A DNA stretch of 64,000 nt from Verrucomicrobiota bacterium (GCA_020831635.1 JAFIGC010000003.1:1-64000), one strand, 5' to 3'; positions 36,346 to 46,275 are shown, numbered from the stretch's first letter. Notes: a model not told the origin generated them from the letters alone. Translations and numbers: made by a program.

Positions 36346-36789
36346 TCAGTCGGAACTGAGCAAGGCCACGTTTTTCAAGCCCACATCATGTAGCAAATTC
36401 AGCACGAAAACCAAGTCACGGTGATAGCTGTTGGCCGTGGCCAGCACCATGATGTTTTGCTCGGGATTGATGTTGGCGATCATGCCCATGCGGGTGGTCA
36501 ACGCCTGGGCGCTGACGCGTTGATCATTGTAGGTGTAAAAGCCCCGATCCGTGGCCTCATCCCAATACACGCCGATGGTATGGCGCCGAATTTCATCGGG
36601 CGGCGTTCTTTGCGTTTGATCCGGGGCCGGACGGAACACTTCCATGCGGGACAAGATATCGGGAATTTCAAAGGTAAAGACAAAGTAGATCAGCAATTGA
36701 AAGACCACGTCAATCATCGGCGTCATGGGAATGTCTTCCATGGACCGATCCCGTTTGGGTTTTCTGAGATGTCTGCGTTTACGTGACAT
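36346..36789 (-). CDS. exbD: ExbD/TolR family biopolymer transport protein (second copy)
   Basis: A 147-residue ExbD/TolR-type protein: a basic N-terminus, then MTPMIDVVFQLLIYFVFTF, which carries the conserved membrane Asp of the proton channel, then a periplasmic domain. It is the last gene of a five-gene operon running from TPR protein 1 to this copy. With ExbB and the other ExbD it would form an energising motor driven by proton flow. No TonB or TolA gene is adjacent. Confidence 0.85.
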   Translation of the reverse strand: MSRKRRHLRKPKRDRSMEDIPMTPMIDVVFQLLIYFVFTFEIPDILSRMEVFRPAPDQTQRTPPDEIRRHTIGVYWDEATDRGFYTYNDQRVSAQALTTRMGMIANINPEQNIMVLATANSYHRDLVFVLNLLHDVGLKNVALLSSD

Positions 36790-36806
36790 AATTCACCATC
36801 CTTTGA

Positions 36807-37226
36807 TTACTGGGCGGGTTCGGATCTTTGCACCATGCCAATGACATTGATTCGCCAAAGTTGCTCTTCGGAACAAATATCCATGACCCGGGTGATGTCA
36901 CGATGCCGGGCACGCCCGTCACCATAAATCAACACGGGCACGTTTCGCCCTTCACGGGCTACGGTGGAACGAATGATGTTCCGGAACGTGGCGTGATTCA
37001 TCGGGGTGGACCCGATCTTGATGTTGCCGTTCGCCATCACCTGCACATATACGGTGGCCGGCTCGAATTCTTCGATGACCTCGGCGCGTTCCGCATCCGG
37101 CACTTCAATGTTTCTGTCAAATTTCTCACGATCCAAGTCAATGGTGAACACGAAGAAGATGATCATCTGAAAGACGATATCGATCATCGGGGTCAAGTTC
37201 ACCGCGTCTGGTGTTCTTTTCTTCAT
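36807..37226 (-). CDS. exbD: ExbD/TolR family biopolymer transport protein (first copy)
   Basis: A 139-residue ExbD/TolR protein with LTPMIDIVFQMIIFFVFTI carrying the channel Asp. The periplasmic part has EPATVYVQVMANGNIKIGS. It lies 17 bases upstream of the second ExbD gene and follows the ExbB gene, so the three subunits are probably made together. Having two different ExbD genes is common in Bacteroidetes- and Verrucomicrobiota-type Exb operons. Confidence 0.86.
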   Translation of the reverse strand: MKKRTPDAVNLTPMIDIVFQMIIFFVFTIDLDREKFDRNIEVPDAERAEVIEEFEPATVYVQVMANGNIKIGSTPMNHATFRNIIRSTVAREGRNVPVLIYGDGRARHRDITRVMDICSEEQLWRINVIGMVQRSEPAQ

Positions 37227-37279
37227 GCGAACCTCTTGTTCATGCGAAACTTTGGGGGTTGAAGGGGTCGTAAACCGAG

Positions 37280-38068
37280 TTATTCTTCCACGACTTCGAC
37301 ATTGCGCAGGATCTTGATCTCATCCATCGTCAAACGTTCCATGGTCAGAATGATGGTAGAGGCGCGGTTGCGGAAGTAATAGAAAAAAGCCAGCGAAGGG
37401 ATGGCAATGAACAGACCGAAGGCGGTGGTGTACAGGGCCTGGGAAATGCTCAAGGCGAGGAGACTTCCCGCCGAAGCGCCTTGCTGGGCGAGGGTCGCGA
37501 AGGCCGCGATCATCCCTTGAACCGTACCGAGCAGTCCGAGCATGGGGGCGAGGTTGCCGACCACGTTCAGATAATTCACGCGCTGCATCAAGCGCTCTTC
37601 TTCCATGGCCGCGGCCACGCCGACGGCGTCTTGGATGGTGTCGAATCCCTCTTCGACGTTGGAGAAGCCCGCCGACAGCACGTTGGCCACGGCACTGGGT
37701 TCCTCTTCACAGTATTGCAAGGCTTTCATCACATCGCCCTGTTCCATGGACGACTGCACGTTGGCCACCAGGGTGGGCGGCATGATTTTGGTGGCGCGCA
37801 CGGTGATGAACGCGTCAATGATGAGGGCAATGCCCGCGATGGAGGTGGCAAAAATCGCAAACCAGAGGATCACGCCCAAGGGTCCGCCTCCCCGCACCAC
37901 ATCGATGAAGGTTGATGTTTGGGCCGGTGCTTCGGGCGCGGCCACGCCCGGGGCGGCCTCCACGACGGGAGGGGCGTCATCCTGTGCGAATACACTGAAG
38001 CTCGCAAACAGGGTGAAAGTAGCCAAAAAAACAATAACCCGGTTTTTTTTTAGCTTGTTTCTCGCCAA
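37280..38068 (-). CDS. exbB: ExbB/TolQ/MotA family proton channel protein
   Basis: The 262-residue protein has an N-terminal signal-like segment (RVIVFLATFTLFASFSVFA), a Pro/Ala-rich linker, then three membrane segments typical of ExbB. NLAPMLGLLGTVQGMIAAF and LALSISQALYTTAFGLFIAI are the channel-lining regions. The extra N-terminal segment is a feature of the ExbB subgroup with a cleavable leader. It sits between the TPR genes and two ExbD genes. Confidence 0.88.
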   Translation of the reverse strand: MARNKLKKNRVIVFLATFTLFASFSVFAQDDAPPVVEAAPGVAAPEAPAQTSTFIDVVRGGGPLGVILWFAIFATSIAGIALIIDAFITVRATKIMPPTLVANVQSSMEQGDVMKALQYCEEEPSAVANVLSAGFSNVEEGFDTIQDAVGVAAAMEEERLMQRVNYLNVVGNLAPMLGLLGTVQGMIAAFATLAQQGASAGSLLALSISQALYTTAFGLFIAIPSLAFFYYFRNRASTIILTMERLTMDEIKILRNVEVVEE

Positions 38069-38087
38069 TTTCGGTACGGTGGAATTT

Positions 38088-38912
38088 TTAATATTCGGTT
38101 AAGTCTCTCCCCGCGCGCGCGGCGAACTCACTGTTGGGATAACGTTGTTTCAGTTGGTCAATGTATTTGCGGCCATTCGCGGTTTCACCCAGCTCTTTGA
38201 AGGTATTGCCGGCTTTGTACAGCGCTTGGGCATGCACGTTTTCATTGTCGCGGTGAAAATACACGGCCCGCAAATAATCCAAAATCGCGGGGCGCAATTC
38301 GGCGCGTTGATGCTTCAGATCGCCCCGGGTGAGCAAGGCGACGGCGACTTTGCCGCGGTCCTCGTTGGCGCGCACGATTTCGGTGAGTTCTTCTTCGAGA
38401 CCGCTGACGTTGCGAGTGGCGATGCGAGTGCGCCATTCCACCTGCTGCAACTGTTGGAAAAGTTCCATGGCATTCTCACCATATCGCTGCTTCAATTGAT
38501 CCACCGTGCGTTGGGCGGAGGCGGGATTGCCCGCATCGATCTGCAAATTGGCCAAGGAGATCCCCGCCATCACGTCCCATGATTGAAAAGCGGATTGGCG
38601 AACGATTTCTTCTAGCAGGGGAATGGCTTCTTGGGCATCGCCCCGGCCAATGAGGGCGTTGGCACGGTCCAAAGTCTCCGGACGCACCCCCACGGCGCGA
38701 ATGTATTGGTCCCGGGCCAGCTCCGTGGGCTGTCCTTCACGGAACACCACCAAGTCGCCTCCGGGGCGGGTCAGGATACGCTCCACGGGCACGCGCTGAC
38801 CATTGGCCAGCTCCACGAAGGGTTGGCCTTGGGCCCACAACGGGCTCCACGCGGACAAGCAGACGACTGAGAAAACGATTTTCGCAAATATTTTGGGGGA
38901 TCTGTTTTTCAT
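38088..38912 (-). CDS. Secreted TPR-containing protein (274 aa)
   Basis: It has a signal peptide (IFAKIVFSVVCLSAWSPLWA), then a short beta part (ELANGQRVPVERILTRPGGDLVVFREG), then degenerate TPR helices to the end (AQALYKAGNTFKELGETANGRKYIDQLKQRYP). The ATG at 38912 is used rather than an upstream in-frame start. It lies between the larger TPR gene and exbB and is presumably a periplasmic partner of the Exb motor. Confidence 0.7.
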   Translation of the reverse strand: MKNRSPKIFAKIVFSVVCLSAWSPLWAQGQPFVELANGQRVPVERILTRPGGDLVVFREGQPTELARDQYIRAVGVRPETLDRANALIGRGDAQEAIPLLEEIVRQSAFQSWDVMAGISLANLQIDAGNPASAQRTVDQLKQRYGENAMELFQQLQQVEWRTRIATRNVSGLEEELTEIVRANEDRGKVAVALLTRGDLKHQRAELRPAILDYLRAVYFHRDNENVHAQALYKAGNTFKELGETANGRKYIDQLKQRYPNSEFAARAGRDLTEY

Positions 38913-38937
38913 CACGGGTTCCTTTGTCTTCGGGGGA

Positions 38938-41862
38938 TCATTGAATGTTCGCACTGGCGCGGCGTTGCAGGTCCTGCATCTCCCCGTGGCGGCGGTCGGC
39001 GGGGAAATGTTGCATATGTTGCACGGCAAGCTCCCGTACCATTGGCCATTTGGCGCGGTCGCCGGCTTCGGCCTCGGCCACGGCAATTTCCAAGGCGCGA
39101 TGGATGGCGTTCTGGACCAACACCCGGTGCTCGGACGAGGCGGGCTCCAGCAAAGCCACACTGTAGTAATCAATCAAGGCCACCCCGGAATTCCCGGCGG
39201 CTTTGGACACATTGCCGGCGGCAATGCCCAATTTCGCGCGTCCCACCGGATCCTGCCGGCCACGCAACAGGCGGGAGACAGGTTGCAGGGCACGTTCAGC
39301 GGCTTCAAATTGCTCGAGTTGAATGTGAGCCTGACTCAATTGGATGCCGGCTTCGACCACCAGCGAGGAATTCGGGTTTTCCTCCACCAGTTTGCCCAGA
39401 ACCTCCACGGCGCGTTCATAATTCTCCGCACCAAACGCGGCCCGTCCCATGTTCAGGGCAACCCGGAGACCAAAGGTCGAATCCGTCTGCGCGCGGGAAC
39501 TGCGGGCCACCAATTCAAAGCTGGACAACGCCTCGGCGTAGCGCTCGTTTTCGAGCATCAAAGTGCCTACCTGGAAGATTTGTTCGGGCTCGTAACTGTC
39601 GGGCTGTTCGATCATCCGACGCACCGCGTCCCGGGCCACATCGATTTGTTCCTCTTCCAAGGCGGCGCTGACCAGAGAGAACAACGCGTCCCGGCCCACA
39701 TCGGAATCGGGATAGTCCCTGGCCAAAGCGTTGAAAGTTTGGGTGGCCCGATCAAATTGGCCTTGTTGCAGGTAAACCCGCCCCAATCCGTGCATCACCA
39801 AGGGAATGCGCTCTTGATCATCGGGGTAAGCGGCAAGAAAGGAATTCAGTTCGCTCACGGCCCGTTCACGAAGGGTGTCGCTGTCTTCCAGGCGCGCTTG
39901 GCGGATCAAGGCCTGGCCGATATTAAAATGGACCCGGCGAAGAAGACGACGACTGCGTTCGGCGTCCTCGCCACGATAAAGGGGATTGTCATCCGAAGGT
40001 TGCAGGAGTTCCCGCAAGGCTTCCAAATCCGCAAGGCCCTCTTGGCGCATTTCGATGTCGTCGCTGCGGAGCTTGGCATCGGCGATACCCAGCGAGGCTT
40101 GGGCCCGTTGGAATCCAGGTGGGGCCTGATCCCGGACGATGGTGAAAACCCGCACGGCTTCTTCAAAATTTTCGGACCGCAAGGCATCGGCGGCCTGCAG
40201 GGTCAGCACCCGGGTGGCCACGGCGCTGCCGGGATGGTATTCGATGACCTCGTCATAAAAACGCCGGGCGGTTTCGGGGTCGCCCTGGTCTTGGGCCCGG
40301 CGGGCGATTTCAAACAACATCGCCGGCGCCCGGGGATGGCCGGGGAAGTTTCTGCCAAACGCGCCCAGAATATTTTCGATGCCAAAGTCGTTTTCCTGTT
40401 GCACCATTCTTTGCCCCCAACGCAACATCATGTTCGCGGCGGTGGAATCATCGGGGTACAGGTCGGCAACGTATTGGGCGAGGGTGATGAGTTCCCAATC
40501 CCGCTCCTCCTCCACCCAAATGCGGCCCAAGCTGTTTAACGCGCCCAAGGTGTACCGGGTCATGGGGTATTGGGAAAGGGCGTTGAGCAAAAGGCGTTCG
40601 GCCTCCTGGCGTTGATTGGAGCGCATCAATTCGTCCGCCAAGTCCAATTGGCGTTTGAAAATCGTTTCCCGGGCCGCGGGATCGCGCACATTTTCACCGG
40701 GGTTGATGACAATATTATACGTGTCCCGGATCCAAACCCGCACTTCTTCATACTTCAGCCCGGCGCGTCGGGCGTATTCATTGCCCTCGTAGAGGAGAAA
40801 AGCATTGTACAACTGGCTGGCGGCCTCGCCGGCGCGGGCCCGGGCGCGCTGGGTATCCCCTTGGTTGTGGGCGTTCCGAGCCGCGTCAAAAAGAATGAGC
40901 CCCCGCACATACCGCATGATGGCGCGTGGAAATTCGGATTTGGGGACTTGGGCCTCTTCCATTTGCCGTTCCAAGCGCTGGGCGTCCGGACGGATGTCGT
41001 TCAACGTGGCCATCGCCTCGGAGGTTTTGCCCTCCAGAAAGTTTAACCAAGCGTCTTGGGCCATGGCCATGAACCAGTAATTGTCATTCGCGCCCCAAAG
41101 GATTTCATTGATTTGATCACGCGCTTTTTTAAAGGCCGCATTGCGGGCATTTCCCTGCAAAGTCAGCCCGTGATCCAAGTGGGTTTGAATCAAGAGAATG
41201 CGGAATTTACGCTTGATAACATCCTCTTCCGAGGATTCGATCACTTGCGATACCGCTTGGGCGGCCTGCTCAAATTGGCCGGCTTCCATGAGAATCGCGG
41301 CCAAACGCATGGCCGCGCCCGCAAAAAAGCGAAGGACGTCGGGGTCATCGATATCCTGCCCGCGAATCACCTCCAGAAATTGGTTGTATTTCTCCCGGGC
41401 GGCGTCCCCTTGCCCCATGGCATCATAGGTCATGGCCAACTGCAACAAAATCGCGCGGGCCTTGTCATCGGTCCGCAAGTTCATGCCCCCCAGCAACTCC
41501 TCGACTTGTTGGGTGCGCCCCTGCCGCAACATCACCGTGGCTTCCGCCACCCGAATGCGATCCTGTTCTCCGGGAAAGGCTCTCCGCAGTTCTTCCATGG
41601 CCAAATTGGCATAGCTGAACAACGCTTCATCCAAAAGGAATTCGATAAAATCGACTTCACGATCAAACAGATCTTTTTGGGCCCCGCCCCGACTTCCCCC
41701 CCCGCCTCCGGGCACACCTTGCGCCATCACACCCTGACTCAGGAAAAGGCACAAAAACAGGACAAAACCTTTTAAGGGGAATCTTGTCACTATGAAAGAG
41801 AACCGGTCAATAAACCGGGAGGAAACGGAACTCGAAGTGATCGATTGAAAAATGGAATGCAT
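38938..41862 (-). CDS. Large secreted TPR protein of the Exb operon (974 aa)
   Basis: The signal peptide (PLKGFVLFLCLFLSQGVMA) is followed by a Gly-rich stretch and then TPR-type repeats across almost the whole length, such as GQFEQAAQAVSQVIESS, GQFDRATQTFNALARDYPDS and ENYERAVEVLGKLVEENPNS. It is the first gene of the operon, with AAGGGGA upstream of the ATG at 41862. Large TPR proteins beside Exb genes may assemble outer-membrane or periplasmic machinery, but the actual substrate is not known. Confidence 0.77.
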   Translation of the reverse strand: MHSIFQSITSSSVSSRFIDRFSFIVTRFPLKGFVLFLCLFLSQGVMAQGVPGGGGGSRGGAQKDLFDREVDFIEFLLDEALFSYANLAMEELRRAFPGEQDRIRVAEATVMLRQGRTQQVEELLGGMNLRTDDKARAILLQLAMTYDAMGQGDAAREKYNQFLEVIRGQDIDDPDVLRFFAGAAMRLAAILMEAGQFEQAAQAVSQVIESSEEDVIKRKFRILLIQTHLDHGLTLQGNARNAAFKKARDQINEILWGANDNYWFMAMAQDAWLNFLEGKTSEAMATLNDIRPDAQRLERQMEEAQVPKSEFPRAIMRYVRGLILFDAARNAHNQGDTQRARARAGEAASQLYNAFLLYEGNEYARRAGLKYEEVRVWIRDTYNIVINPGENVRDPAARETIFKRQLDLADELMRSNQRQEAERLLLNALSQYPMTRYTLGALNSLGRIWVEEERDWELITLAQYVADLYPDDSTAANMMLRWGQRMVQQENDFGIENILGAFGRNFPGHPRAPAMLFEIARRAQDQGDPETARRFYDEVIEYHPGSAVATRVLTLQAADALRSENFEEAVRVFTIVRDQAPPGFQRAQASLGIADAKLRSDDIEMRQEGLADLEALRELLQPSDDNPLYRGEDAERSRRLLRRVHFNIGQALIRQARLEDSDTLRERAVSELNSFLAAYPDDQERIPLVMHGLGRVYLQQGQFDRATQTFNALARDYPDSDVGRDALFSLVSAALEEEQIDVARDAVRRMIEQPDSYEPEQIFQVGTLMLENERYAEALSSFELVARSSRAQTDSTFGLRVALNMGRAAFGAENYERAVEVLGKLVEENPNSSLVVEAGIQLSQAHIQLEQFEAAERALQPVSRLLRGRQDPVGRAKLGIAAGNVSKAAGNSGVALIDYYSVALLEPASSEHRVLVQNAIHRALEIAVAEAEAGDRAKWPMVRELAVQHMQHFPADRRHGEMQDLQRRASANIQ

Positions 41863-41987
41863 GGTTAAGTTCCCCTTGTAATGGATAAAGCCCTCAAAGG
41901 TCAATCGTGATTATTGGAAAATGATAAAATTTTCCGTGTTTTGCAGGTTCATCCAAAGGAGATGGCGTTAAGATTGTCATACATGCT

Positions 41988-42716
41988 TTAAATCACACCG
42001 TATCGACGACTGACCTCGGGCCAGTTGACCAACTTCCACCAATTTGAGATGTAGTCCCCCCGTCGGTTTTGGTAGTGGAGATAGTAGGCATGTTCCCAAA
42101 CATCCAGTCCCAGGATCGGGGTCCCGATCAGGTCATCCGGCACCAGCCCCTTCATGAGCGGGTTGTCTTGGTTGGGGGTGGACCCGACCACCAAACTGCC
42201 GTCGGGGCGGGCGACCAGCCAGGCCCAGCCACTTCCGAATCGCGTGGCCCCGGCCTCGGAAAACGCTTCCGAAAATGCGGCGAATGATCCGAAATCGGCA
42301 TTGATGCGCGCGGCGAGGTTTCCGGCGGGCGTCCCGCCGCCACCTTGCCCCGGCGGGGCCATGATTTTCCAAAACAGGTCGTGATTCCAATGCCCGCCCC
42401 CGTTGTTGCGCACCGTGGTTTGCAGGTCCTCGGGAAGCGAGGGAATGTCCGCGAGCACTTCCTCCACGGATGTCGCCCCGGGAAGGCGGTCCAAGGCGGA
42501 TTGGAAGTTGTTGGCGTACCCGGCATGATGGCGGCCATGGTGGATTTCCATGGTTTTGCGGTCGATCGCTGGCTCCAGCGCGTCTTTTGCATAAGGAAGA
42601 TCGGGGAGGGCCACCTTCATGGTCGCGCCGGCACGGGCGAAAATACGCGGGGCGGCGGTAGCGGCCACGCCCATCATGGCGGTGGTTTTCAATGCGGTTC
42701 TGCGGGTTATGTTCAT
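41988..42716 (-). CDS. sodA: Superoxide dismutase, Mn-type, with Tat-like signal
   Basis: A 242-residue Fe/Mn superoxide dismutase. The mature enzyme starts near [19 protein letters not shown], with metal ligands in [20 protein letters not shown] and [11 protein letters not shown]. The Gln near residue 180 (STPNQDNPL) is typical of the Mn form. The N-terminus [16 protein letters not shown] carries a twin-arginine motif, so it is likely exported folded to the periplasm. The ATG at 42716 has GGAGA upstream. It lies beside the metal ABC transporter. Confidence 0.88.
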   Translation of the reverse strand: MNITRRTALKTTAMMGVAATAAPRIFARAGATMKVALPDLPYAKDALEPAIDRKTMEIHHGRHHAGYANNFQSALDRLPGATSVEEVLADIPSLPEDLQTTVRNNGGGHWNHDLFWKIMAPPGQGGGGTPAGNLAARINADFGSFAAFSEAFSEAGATRFGSGWAWLVARPDGSLVVGSTPNQDNPLMKGLVPDDLIGTPILGLDVWEHAYYLHYQNRRGDYISNWWKLVNWPEVSRRYGVI

Positions 42717-42815
42717 GCAGGGGTCTCCTTGGGTTTCTTTCTGGGCTTCATTCGTAAATCTCGGATAACATACGACCCGGAAACGGAATGTCAAAGACCG
42801 GATTCGGATGAACGC

Positions 42816-44156
42816 CTAATTTTCAGAGCCTTCCAGGGAAACCGTCTCTCCCCCTTCAAGCTCTTCGCCGGGAATCCGCCGACCGGAGGGGTCCACATGA
42901 CTTTGGCGCAATTCTCCGGCCAGCCGTTCCCGCAGTGCCGGATCGGTGACATGCTCCAGCGCTTCGGCGGGGTCGTGCAGGTGGTCCGCCGCCGTGGCCG
43001 TATGTTCATGCAGCCACTCTTCCCACAGGCGATGACGCCGCAAAAATTCCGCCCCGGCCATGAAGCCCTTGTGGGTCAGCTCGATTTCCGAGGGTTTTCC
43101 GGTCACCAACCCCTTGCGGCGCAGACCGCGCAGGATGTTCCGGCGCATGACGGGCGAGACTCCGGGTTGACGCAATTCGGGTCCGCCGGGCGCATCCAAC
43201 TCGGCATGGCGGTACAGCGTGCCGAGCAGATCCTCCTCCAAAGTTCGCATCGCCAAGCGACGGCGGTGCACTCTTTGCCGCAACAAGCCGTGACGCGGCG
43301 CGAAAACCACCGACAGCAGAAATCCCAATCCGGCGGCCACGGCCATGCCCCCGCTGCTGGAGGTGTCGGCATAGCCCCAAAATCCGGGGATCACCATCGC
43401 TCCCGCATGACCTGCCACCGCAAACACCACCGACAGGCCCATCGCCAAAAGCAAGGTGGGCAGCAAGCGGTCGCTCAGCATGCGCGCGCAGGCCGCGGGC
43501 ACGATCAACATGGCGATCACGAGGATGCTGCCCACGATTTCGAAGCAATACACGGCGGTCACCGCCGTCATCACCATCAGCAAATAGTGCATGCGGTTTG
43601 CGGAGATGCCCACGGCGTCGGACAGGGCCGGATCAAAGGAGGAGATTTTCCATTCTTTGTAAAAGAGGGTCAAAAACAGCCCATTCATGACCAAGACGGC
43701 CATCAGCCGGGCCACGGGGGCGGGCACGCCGGGCATCCAGGGCAAATCCCCCGCCAAGGGCACGAGTTCCACCACCCCGAACAGTACGCAATCCAAATCC
43801 AAATCGACATTGCGTCCCACCCAATCCGAGTCCAACAACAAAAGTCCGGCCGCGAACATGAGCGTGAACACCACGCCCATGGAGGCGCCCTCTTCCACTT
43901 CGCCCTCCCGGTGCAGCAGTTGGGTCAGCAACGCGGAAAGCACCCCCGCCAAAATGGCGCCCAACAACATCCAAAACCCTTCCCGGGCGTGCGCGAAAAT
44001 AAACGCGAGAGCAATGCCGGGCAAGACCGCGTGGCTGATGGCATCCCCCATCATGCTCATGCGGCGCAAAACCAGAAACGTCCCGGTAATCGCGCAAGCC
44101 ATGCCCGCGAGGGCACCTGCGGCCACAATCCAAAAGTCGGTTGGGGTCCACATCAT
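42816..44156 (-). CDS. Metal ABC transporter permease fused to DtxR-like C-terminal domain (copy A)
   Basis: A 446-residue protein. Residues 1-280 are a ZnuB/MntB/SitC-type permease with about nine helices (GTFLVLRRMSMMGDAISHAVLPG, IVGSILVIAMLIVPAACARM). The C-terminal part has a winged-helix-like region and then HRLWEEWLHEHT and DPAEALEHVTDP, the metal-binding/dimerisation phrases of DtxR/MntR regulators. Both permeases of the cluster carry this tail. The ATG at 44156 overlaps the upstream stop as ATGA. The tail may sense metal and gate transport. Confidence 0.8.
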   Translation of the reverse strand: MMWTPTDFWIVAAGALAGMACAITGTFLVLRRMSMMGDAISHAVLPGIALAFIFAHAREGFWMLLGAILAGVLSALLTQLLHREGEVEEGASMGVVFTLMFAAGLLLLDSDWVGRNVDLDLDCVLFGVVELVPLAGDLPWMPGVPAPVARLMAVLVMNGLFLTLFYKEWKISSFDPALSDAVGISANRMHYLLMVMTAVTAVYCFEIVGSILVIAMLIVPAACARMLSDRLLPTLLLAMGLSVVFAVAGHAGAMVIPGFWGYADTSSSGGMAVAAGLGFLLSVVFAPRHGLLRQRVHRRRLAMRTLEEDLLGTLYRHAELDAPGGPELRQPGVSPVMRRNILRGLRRKGLVTGKPSEIELTHKGFMAGAEFLRRHRLWEEWLHEHTATAADHLHDPAEALEHVTDPALRERLAGELRQSHVDPSGRRIPGEELEGGETVSLEGSEN

Positions 44157-45484
44157 ATGCCTTCTCCCCATGGAATGGGATGCGGACTCATGGGCACGCC
44201 ACGGTCGGTTTCTTTCAGAAGGCGCTCCAGTTCATCCACCACCGCCGGATCCAAGACGTGCTCGATGCGGTCCGCCCCCCGGTCCACTTGGGCGGGGGCG
44301 ATTTCGGCGTAATGAATGAGGAACAGCTCCCACAAACGGTGGTTGCGCACCAACCGGGCCGCGCGCGGCCAGCCGTCACGGGTCAAGCCCCAAGTGCCGT
44401 CGGGATGACGGTACACCCACCCCGACCATTTCATGTGCCACAGCATGATCCCCAATCGGAAGCGGGTCCAGCTCCGGGCCTTCAACAGGGTTTCGAAAGA
44501 AAGCCGGGCCCGCTCCAGGTTCGGGGTGACTCCCTTGTCCTCAAAGGCTTCGTAAAAAGTTCGCAACACGTGCTGTTTCCGAACCGTCCACCCCAATGCC
44601 TGATGGCGGACCACTTTGCCCAGCAAACCGCGGCGACGGCCGAAGAACATGCTGATCACAAAGAAAACGCCCTGACTCAACACAATCACGGCCCCGGCGG
44701 GCAAATCCGCTTCGGAGGCGGAAATCATCGCCCCCACGAAGGCGCCCCCTCCCCCGAACAACCCGGAAAGCAGCAGGAGCCTCGACATCCGGTCCGTCCA
44801 GAAACGGGCCGCGGCAGGGGGAACCACCAAGAGGGCGATCATCAAAATCAAGCCCACCGCTTGGAGCCCGATCACCGTCACCACCACCACCGCGCCCATG
44901 AGCAAGCCGTCCAAAAACGTCACCGGCCAGCCCTGACTTCCGGCAAAATCATCGTCGAAACAGAGTAAAATCCACTCCTTGTAAAAGACAAAGACCATGA
45001 GGATCACCAAAAGGGCGGACACGCTGATGAGTTGGGCGTCGGAGGCCAACATGGAGGCGGTTTTGCCAAAGATGAATCCTTTTAATCCCGAGGCGCCCCC
45101 CTGTTCCAGGGTTTGAATGATGCCCAGCAAGCAAATGCCAAAGCCGTAAAAGACACTCAGCACGATGCCCATGGCGGCATCCTCGCGAATGCGCCCCACT
45201 TTTTGAATGGCCTGAATTGTCCACATCCCCAGGAGCCCGGCAATGAGCGCCCCCAGCAAAAGACCGGGCAGAAAACGCGGGGCAAACCCGAACGCGGGCT
45301 GCACGAGAAACGCCAGCGCGATCCCCGGCAAGGTCGCGTGGCTGGTGGCATCCGCCATGAGGGAACGACGGCGAAGCAGGAGAAAGACTCCGATCACCCC
45401 GGAACACACCCCCAGCAGGGTCACCCCCGTGAGCACCACCCGGGTGTTGTGGGAATCAAAGAGGTCTATGAATTCCGCGAGCAT
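44153..45484 (-). CDS. Metal ABC transporter permease fused to DtxR-like C-terminal domain (copy B)
   Basis: A 443-residue partner of copy A with the same plan: a metal-type ABC-3 permease (GVFLLLRRRSLMADATSHATLPG, LQAVGLILMIALLVVPPAAARF) followed by a soluble tail with NHRLWELFLIHYAE and GADRIEHVLDP. The two permeases probably form a heterodimer with the ATPase encoded next. The tail residues match the DtxR metal-site wording less exactly than copy A. Its stop overlaps the start of copy A by ATGA. Confidence 0.8.
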   Translation of the reverse strand: MLAEFIDLFDSHNTRVVLTGVTLLGVCSGVIGVFLLLRRRSLMADATSHATLPGIALAFLVQPAFGFAPRFLPGLLLGALIAGLLGMWTIQAIQKVGRIREDAAMGIVLSVFYGFGICLLGIIQTLEQGGASGLKGFIFGKTASMLASDAQLISVSALLVILMVFVFYKEWILLCFDDDFAGSQGWPVTFLDGLLMGAVVVVTVIGLQAVGLILMIALLVVPPAAARFWTDRMSRLLLLSGLFGGGGAFVGAMISASEADLPAGAVIVLSQGVFFVISMFFGRRRGLLGKVVRHQALGWTVRKQHVLRTFYEAFEDKGVTPNLERARLSFETLLKARSWTRFRLGIMLWHMKWSGWVYRHPDGTWGLTRDGWPRAARLVRNHRLWELFLIHYAEIAPAQVDRGADRIEHVLDPAVVDELERLLKETDRGVPMSPHPIPWGEGI

Positions 45485-45486
45485 GA

Positions 45487-46275
45487 TCAGATGTGCTCCA
45501 ACGGTTCTCCCGGTTGATCCCTTCGGGCCAGGGCGTGGGTGGCCTGATCGAGCAGGGTCAAGCGCCCGCCATAGGTTTTTCGGAGATTCTCGTTGTTGAA
45601 AACCTCCGCCGTGGGTCCGGCGGCAACGACCCGGGTATTGATCAGCATGACTTGGTCAAAATACGCGGGCACGGTCTGCAAATCGTGATGCACCACCAGG
45701 ATATTGCGCCCCTGGCTTCGGAGGCTGCGCAGCATTTCGATGATCGCGTGCTCCGTGGCCGCGTCCACGCCGGCAAAGGGTTCGTCCATAAAATACAAAT
45801 CCGCATCCTGCACCAATGCCCGGGCAAGAAACACCCGTTGTTGCTGACCGCCGGAGAGCTGACGAATCTGACGGTGCGCGAAATCGGCCATCCCCACCTG
45901 CTCCAAGGCCTCCATGGCCTTCAGTTTATGGTCGCGCCGCACCCGGCGCAGCCAGCCGATGCGCCCGTACAGCCCCATGCAGACCACATCCAGCGCGTCC
46001 ACCGGAAAATCCCAATCCACGGTTTCCCGCTGTGGCACATACCCCACGCGTTCCCGCACGGTTTCATAGGGCTGACCAAAAAAGAGCACCCGCCCCGACG
46101 CCTTGGGAATCAACCCCAAACAGGCCTTGATCAAAGTGCTTTTGCCAGCTCCATTGGGGCCGAGAATGCCAGTGAGACTGCCCGGATTCGCGGAAAAATC
46201 AATATCCCACAACACCGGTTTCCGGTGATAGGCCACCGTCAGGTCATCAATGCGCAACGGAGACACCGCGCTCAA
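45487..46275 (-). CDS. Metal ABC transporter ATP-binding protein (MntA/ZnuC/SitB-like)
   Basis: A 262-residue ABC ATPase. Walker A is GPNGAGKS, the signature is LSGGQQQRVFLARALVQ and Walker B is LYFMDEPFAG, followed by the His switch in LVVHHDL. It lies two bases from the permease B start and overlaps the binding-protein gene by 4 bases. Similarity in wording to zinc and manganese ATPases does not fix the metal; the neighbouring Mn-type SOD favours manganese. Confidence 0.88.
   Translation of the reverse strand: MSAVSPLRIDDLTVAYHRKPVLWDIDFSANPGSLTGILGPNGAGKSTLIKACLGLIPKASGRVLFFGQPYETVRERVGYVPQRETVDWDFPVDALDVVCMGLYGRIGWLRRVRRDHKLKAMEALEQVGMADFAHRQIRQLSGGQQQRVFLARALVQDADLYFMDEPFAGVDAATEHAIIEMLRSLRSQGRNILVVHHDLQTVPAYFDQVMLINTRVVAAGPTAEVFNNENLRKTYGGRLTLLDQATHALARRDQPGEPLEHI

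Noticed and set aside
41930-41965. GGAAAAT...ATTTTCC hairpin after the SOD gene as a terminator
   Set aside because: The stem is AT-rich and short, and no T run follows on the minus strand.
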